Source of the DNA: Tenebrio molitor
Taxonomy: Eukaryota > Arthropoda > Insecta > Coleoptera > Tenebrionidae
Assembly: GCF_963966145.1 (NCBI RefSeq)
Contig: NC_091047.1
Coordinates: 17,608,001 to 17,672,000, forward strand
Reading direction: 5' to 3'
DNA: 64,000 nt
Numbering within the stretch: the first letter of the stretch is position 1; every line of letters starts with the position of its first letter. This document shows positions 59,116-64,000 of this stretch, piece after piece. The notes beneath the pieces were generated by a model. The model saw nothing but the letters and a program-made list of their open reading frames with translations. It made no database searches and had not been told where the DNA came from. A program made the position numbers and the translations under genes.

Positions 59116-59585
59116 CAGGTGTCCCAAAAATGGCGTACTAACGGTACACTACGGTGTAGAAGAGATTACCGTAAACGCCAGAAAAATGTTAAAAAAATTC
59201 TATTGGACTTATTTTTTGATTTGGCGGTCTTTGAATGTGGCACTTAACAGGTCAATTATTTTGAAATATAGGTATGTATGAAATTGTCATGACAGCTACG
59301 TCTAATCGTACATATTATCACAAAGTACAAGATCACTCATTATCAATATCTAATCCTGCATAATAGAGAATTTTGAAGTTTTGGAAATCGAAAAAATTAT
59401 TTTAAATCCTCTACGGTAACATTGCAAGCTAATGATGTATGAATATATCATTGTTTACATTGTATTATCCTTAATAATAACAATAAAAATAATTGATTTT
59501 TTTGTTGGAAACATTTTTTCCATATACATTTAAGCATCCTCGATAAGGTAGTAAGTAGTTTGTACGCCATTTTTGGGACACCCTG
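59116..59585. mobile_element. Mariner-type MITE (CAGGTGTCCCAAAAATGG ends), TA duplication
   Basis: 470 bp with TA on both sides; ends CAGGTGTCCCAAAAATGGCG and CGCCATTTTTGGGACACCCTG. Abuts the next element directly. Confidence 0.88.
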
Positions 59586-59587
59586 TA

Positions 59588-60287
59588 TAAAGGGTGTTCA
59601 TTTAATATTCTGGTAGCATCACCTATGGAAATCTTTTATTTTGAAAAACGGATGTCGCAGCGTTAAAATATGACATAACCTCACTATAAAATAACAGCAT
59701 GACACGAATTATGATAAAAAAGTACCACAATTACAATTCACGCACAAATTAATAATTAATTTATTAAATGAGGTGCTGGAAATGTCTACCTTCTTCATTT
59801 CGTAACAAGGTTCAGTCTGTTGCGTTGCGATAACTGACGTATTGAAGTGTAGGGAGCATTTTGCATTATTTCTCTTGCAGTTTCAATAACTGCAGCAGTG
59901 CGTTTTAGCGGCTGGCCTATGGTTTTTCTTCGGTAAACGTCTCTAGTTTCACGAAACAACTTTACACACCTGCTCAGGTTGTCTTCAAAGATTTTCCGGT
60001 CAACAATAACATTGAGAAATTCGGCGATAAACTCTTCTAAGCAGTTTTGTAAGGAGTAGATCCATGAACCATTCACTTTTAAACCATTGCGAAAATAATT
60101 TTCAATCAAAAACGTTTTCTGCTCTAACGTGAACACCAGCAAACAATAAACCTCTCTGAACGCAAATGTCAAAATATGACAGTTCTACTCTAATTTTACT
60201 AACCCGAAGTTCAAACGACGACATGCCTTAACAAAAACAAAATATTTTCATAGCTAATGCTACCAGAATATTAAATGAATACCCGAT
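59588..60287 (-). mobile_element. Deleted mariner-like transposon with HTH remnant
   Basis: Inverted ends GGGTGTTCATTTAATATTCT...GGTAGCAT and complement. A 125-codon minus frame (60172-59795) has FTLEQKTFLIENYFRNGLKV, LFRETRDVYRRKTIGQP and ETAREIMQNAPYTSIRQLSQ, the two-part helix-turn-helix of the mariner-like insect transposases. It stops (NRLNLVTK) before the DDE domain, which is deleted. Internal-deletion derivative, non-autonomous. Confidence 0.78.
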
Positions 60288-60685
60288 ACCTACCCACATA
60301 CTCGTATTTATTCTTCGTATTTACGTCAAATAATGTTATCCAAAACTCTTCAAGTTGGGATTGATTTCGTTCACTTGACTATAGATTTAGCATAGAATAA
60401 TGTACACTTAGCCTTGTAAAGGCTTTATGACAAACTTCTACTTATTTTATACCTACCTATCTGAGTGCATTTAAGTCCAAAATAAATGTGTTTTTCACTT
60501 TACACATTAGACGTGAAGAGATTTTATAGTAATTTTTCCTCAGCCAGTAGCTGTTCAGGTACAGATATAAATTGGACCCCTTTAGTACATTGTACCATTG
60601 CGGAGGAAGCCCTATAAAGGACGACGCACGAACTGGCACTACCCAATTTCTTGGCGCCCGAAACGGCACTAAAACAGGTAGGAAC

Positions 60686-61337
60686 TAGGGATGGGCGATA
60701 TACATCGATGTTAGCCGAACATCGATGTTTTGATTTCAATCTTCGATATTTTGACATCGATGGTATTCTTTTTCAAACGTCAATATTTTATCGATGTTCG
60801 TAATAAAACATCGAACATCGACAAAAAAAAAAACAAACAGGAATATAGTTTCCAAGAGATGACGGTAACGGCCCTTCTGGGAAGTGCACGTGTATATTTG
60901 GCCCTGACTTCGCAGATCGGGATTGGTTGATCGGTTTCCGCTGCGGCGCTGCCATCACATTTACTTTTGCGTTTCATTCTGAGTCTGAGTTGAAAGGGTT
61001 GAAAGTGAACAGAACAGAAGTGAAAGACTTCTTGTTGTCAATTTTATTATTTTTGCAATCTATTGATAAAAGTTTTTGGAACCTATAATTTTCGTAATTC
61101 TAGTTGGATACCTAGCTACCTAATTTTAATTTTTTGATATTTTAGTTTTGTACTTTAAACAGTGAATAAACATGTTTTTTATCAACTTATTAATGTAATA
61201 TGTTCAAATGACTATTTTCACCCCAATTTTTAATACCATCGATGTTTTTTGTTCGATGTTTCCTACCCATCGATGGTCGCTACCGATGTCAACACCGATA
61301 CTGAACATCGATGTTTGTGTTCGATGTCCCATCCCTA
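60686..61337. mobile_element. hAT MITE with 8-bp GTAGGAAC duplication
   Basis: Starts TAGGGATGGGCGATATACAT and ends GTTCGATGTCCCATCCCTA, with GTAGGAAC at 60678-60685 and 61338-61345. Subterminal ACATCGATGT boxes are repeated many times near both ends. The centre (about 60850-61190) is unlike the ends, including a GC-richer stretch at 60890-60960, and may be captured DNA. Confidence 0.9.
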
Positions 61338-61345
61338 GTAGGAAC

Positions 61346-62115
61346 CCAAAAACGCACGAAACGGGAACGCACGAAATGGGAAAAGACGGTTATATTTCTG
61401 GTCGTACTTTACGACGAAAATACAGGCATTCCAAATTGGGGCTTGCAACAAAGTAGCCCATGCTCTTTATTGTTAAATGCACTCATCGAAAACAACGGTT
61501 CATTAATATCTACTTTTTCCGTTATATTTGACTGGTATGTTTCCTTAACATAAATGAGTGAAGAACAAAGATTCCGACTCTTACGCAAGAGATACCCTCA
61601 GAGATACCAAACGATACCAAACCAAATGCCAGTTCATTTCTGAAGTGTCGTAGTTGTGTTACTGTTTTAGTTAATTTTCTTTTTATGGTTCTGATTCCGC
61701 CATCATATCAATGTAAACATATTTTTGTAACATTAATAACAACGCAATAGATTGCAACAAATTATGAAAAAATGACACAAAAGATACGCCGATCGCAATG
61801 GAACAAAAGTTTTAATGAATACTAATTTACACAATTACCTAAGTGCAACATTTCCTCCTGTCATTTTGTGGAGTGAAACAGGATTTGATGAATGGACGGA
61901 TTCCAGACATCCTTTATTAATCTGATAATCACAAGTTTATTTTTCTTTATTTGTGGGATCAAGACGATATTCATCAGAACTGTATGGACGGTGATATTAT
62001 TAACTAAAAAAAGTGAATGCTGCTTTAATAAAAAAGACATAAGACATCGTTCTAATAACGAGAGTAAATTAGATTTCTATATCATGGTCGCATTTTTTGT
62101 ATTTAATATACGTAG
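61346..62115. other. Stretch without recognised features
   Basis: AT-rich, inside the composite element. Short frames at 61311-61553 and 61892-62137 have no recognisable family; the second overlaps the MITE at 62118. Confidence 0.4.
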
Positions 62116-62117
62116 TA

Positions 62118-62391
62118 TAGTCCTCCAAAGTAGCTAAGAGCTCATAAAATTTTAGGGGTGTAATGAGCTAAAAATATTAACTTATTTTAAACCGACTATT
62201 GTGGCTACCAGAATACTTTTATTTTTCTGAAAAGAACAACAGTTCCTCTCTCTCTAACGCAAAGGGTCTGCAGCTGTTCACTTGGGCGGTTTGTTAATCC
62301 CGTAATAAACCATTTGACGTAAGTTAATATTTTTATAATGGCTCGTTATACCCCTAAAATGTTATGAGGTCTTAGCTATTTTGGAGGACTA
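62118..62391. mobile_element. MITE with TAGTCCTCCAAA ends, TA duplication
   Basis: 274 bp; arms of about 65 bp (TAGTCCTCCAAAGTAGCTAA...TTTTAGGGGTGTAATGAGCT and complement), TA on both sides. Confidence 0.87.
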
Positions 62392-63568
62392 TAAAATGAG
62401 TGTTTTTTTCACACGTCACGTGTGAACACATTCATTTTCCTACTTACGTATATTAAAATATACTATTTTATAATTATTCTGTTGCATATTAACGAATAAT
62501 AATAATACATTTACGCATTTAAGTTCTTTTATCTTTAATGATTTGTACTGCCAATAATACCTTGTTCGATTGGCTAGAGATAACCTTGTTGTTTTGTTAT
62601 TTTTTAAAAGATCTAAATCTAGCTGTTGATCAACAATGTTTAGTAGTTAAAATATATAACGAAATTTCATTTCAGTCCGCCGTACCATGATGATGTGTCG
62701 GCTTTTTCGAAAACAAAACAATCAATTAAATAGATTTCATCTGTATCACTCGTATTTGTTGTACGTGTTATGTTAGTTGATTACAGGTGGCTAATGATCA
62801 GTCCGGATAGACCGCCAGTCTCTAATCCAATTACAGGTACTTGGAGGAATTCATTTGCCGATAAGGGTCAAAAAGGTAGAGACCTGCAAAAATGTGACCG
62901 CGTGGAGGAACTCATTTGCGACCGGTATTTTTTGGGTGGTAAATTTCAAAACTCGAAATTATTTTATCATTATCTACTACACAGAACGTTTACCTCAGGT
63001 TATCTATGTACGACTGCTCTAATTTTGTTCATTCATGTCGGATTTTTGGAATATCTGAGCTTTAATAGTATTTTATTTCATACTGTCCGGTAGATGCTCG
63101 ATTGCATCATCAATTTGAGTCCGGTAGGTGAGTTATAATAACCGTATCAGAGCCGGAAAGTGTCACTTAGCAACACCTACCGGACTGTTTTCCTTTTATA
63201 CATCAAATCTGACATTGAAAAGTGAAAAAGTCAAAAAATATTCGATCTAGAAAAACAATAGCAACGGCCGTTGCCACAGGAAAAAAGGTGATGCTATTTT
63301 CACAATATAATGTGATTTTTTAATTTTTGAAATAAAATGATGATGCACAAGAGACTTCCAGTATGAAATAAAATACGATATACATCCGGTAGTACTTGTA
63401 ACAGGTACTCGTTTAGACATTCTAGACTCGGCTCCTAACGTCGCCTCGTCCATAATGTCTAACTCGTACTGTTACAAGTAACCTACCGGACTTATAACGT
63501 AAATTACTATTACAGTAGAGTCGAATAATACTGGCGAGGCAGTAAAGGCCCTAACGGACCTGTATTGT

Positions 63569-63606
63569 CAAGGCGGTATCTATTTTAAAATAGAGACCGC
63601 CTTGGT
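63569..63606. repeat. Hairpin repeat, relative of 17851-17882
   Basis: AAGGCGGTATCTATTTTAAA pairs with its complement AAAATAGAGACCGCCTT and is followed by GGTATTGTAC. Confidence 0.7.
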
Positions 63607-63607
63607 A

Positions 63608-64000
63608 TTGTACAATAGTTTTTGTAATATCTCTACGATTCGTCCACAATTATCTTTTTGAAATACATTTTTTTCAACGCCATCGAAAAAACCGAATGAT
63701 TAATAAGTGTGCGGAAGACGTGGTCATGTCAACCGTTGTTTGTGAAAAAAATTTGTCTCAATGTTGTTTGTCAGATTTGTTCAATGCTTAACTTTCCGTT
63801 GAAAATAAATGAATGAAATCAATAAAGAATCGCAATCAAGATATTCCCGATGTCCGGAAGTGAGGTCATCGTTATTGCCTGCAAAATCGCACTTGTGTTA
63901 GTGTTAAAATTGTGAAGCGTCATCTTCGATCTTGTCTACATGTGGTGCTGTTTGTCAGATTTGTCTTGTAAAGTCTTTGCTACTAGTCCGGAAAATTCAA
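63608..64000. other. Window end without recognised features
   Basis: AT-rich DNA; TTTGTCAGATTTGT occurs twice (63768, 63951). No gene seen. Confidence 0.4.

Larger units (their letters stand above)
57058..63507. mobile_element. 6.45-kb long-TIR composite element, TA duplication
   Basis: The outer 83 bp (57058-57140, GTAATTTACGTTATAAGTCC...GGAGCCGAGTC) is repeated inverted at 63425-63507 without visible mismatch, and TA flanks both ends. The homologous arms continue to about 58680 on the left and 63070 on the right. The left arm is expanded by two insertions (57161-57710 and about 57749-58382). CCGGTAGG/CCTACCGG boxes recur in both arms and could be transposase sites. No transposase is seen. 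The middle holds other elements. Confidence 0.85.

Noticed and set aside
1..64000. CRISPR array in the regularly spaced repeats
   Set aside because: The tandem repeats are contiguous coding modules without unique spacers, and the genome is eukaryotic.

Overview
The window looks like AT-rich animal nuclear DNA, most likely from an insect and possibly a beetle. The evidence is multi-exon genes with GT-AG introns, many of them only 53-58 bp long, a dense load of small DNA transposons with TA target duplications, LINE and Helitron remains, and no bacterial-style operons. The species assignment is inference.

Two real protein genes are readable, both on the minus strand. The first enters at about 24518 and runs out of the window at base 1. 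It has a 3.6-kb first coding exon of low-complexity Ser/Thr-rich and short-repeat sequence (24518-20889), a small exon (20830-20685), a 12.2-kb intron, an exon at 8490-7535, and a 7.5-kb exon (7476 to the edge) that stays open throughout. Across the 12-kb intron the splice builds the Cys cluster CICELCTCGRHTC. This closely resembles the N-terminal signature of SAXO/MAP6-related axonemal microtubule stabilisers. It is followed by about 80 tandem copies of a 29-residue module (DNLxPEGxF...PGER...KP). I read the gene as a giant, extended member of that family, with more than 4,000 residues inside the window.

The second gene, 45487-34781, is a complete ABCA-subfamily ABC transporter. I could thread 22 exons with consistent splice phases, giving 1,632 residues with two membrane domains and two nucleotide-binding domains. 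One 3.7-kb intron, between the Q-loop and the signature motif of NBD2, is packed with a degenerate LINE, a mariner-like fragment, several MITEs and a tRNA-like Pol III unit.

The rest is mobile-element territory. Regions 25.06-27.12 kb (a Helitron-like element carrying a broken mariner-like transposon), 27-34.6 kb, 47.8-53 kb (LINE fragments split by nested insertions) and 57.06-63.5 kb (a 6.45-kb long-inverted-repeat element containing at least six further insertions) hold nested elements. Several of their boundaries and target-site duplications can be read directly. The 8.5-20.7 kb and 63.5-64 kb stretches hold repeats and no supported gene apart from one possible exon fragment near 15.5 kb.
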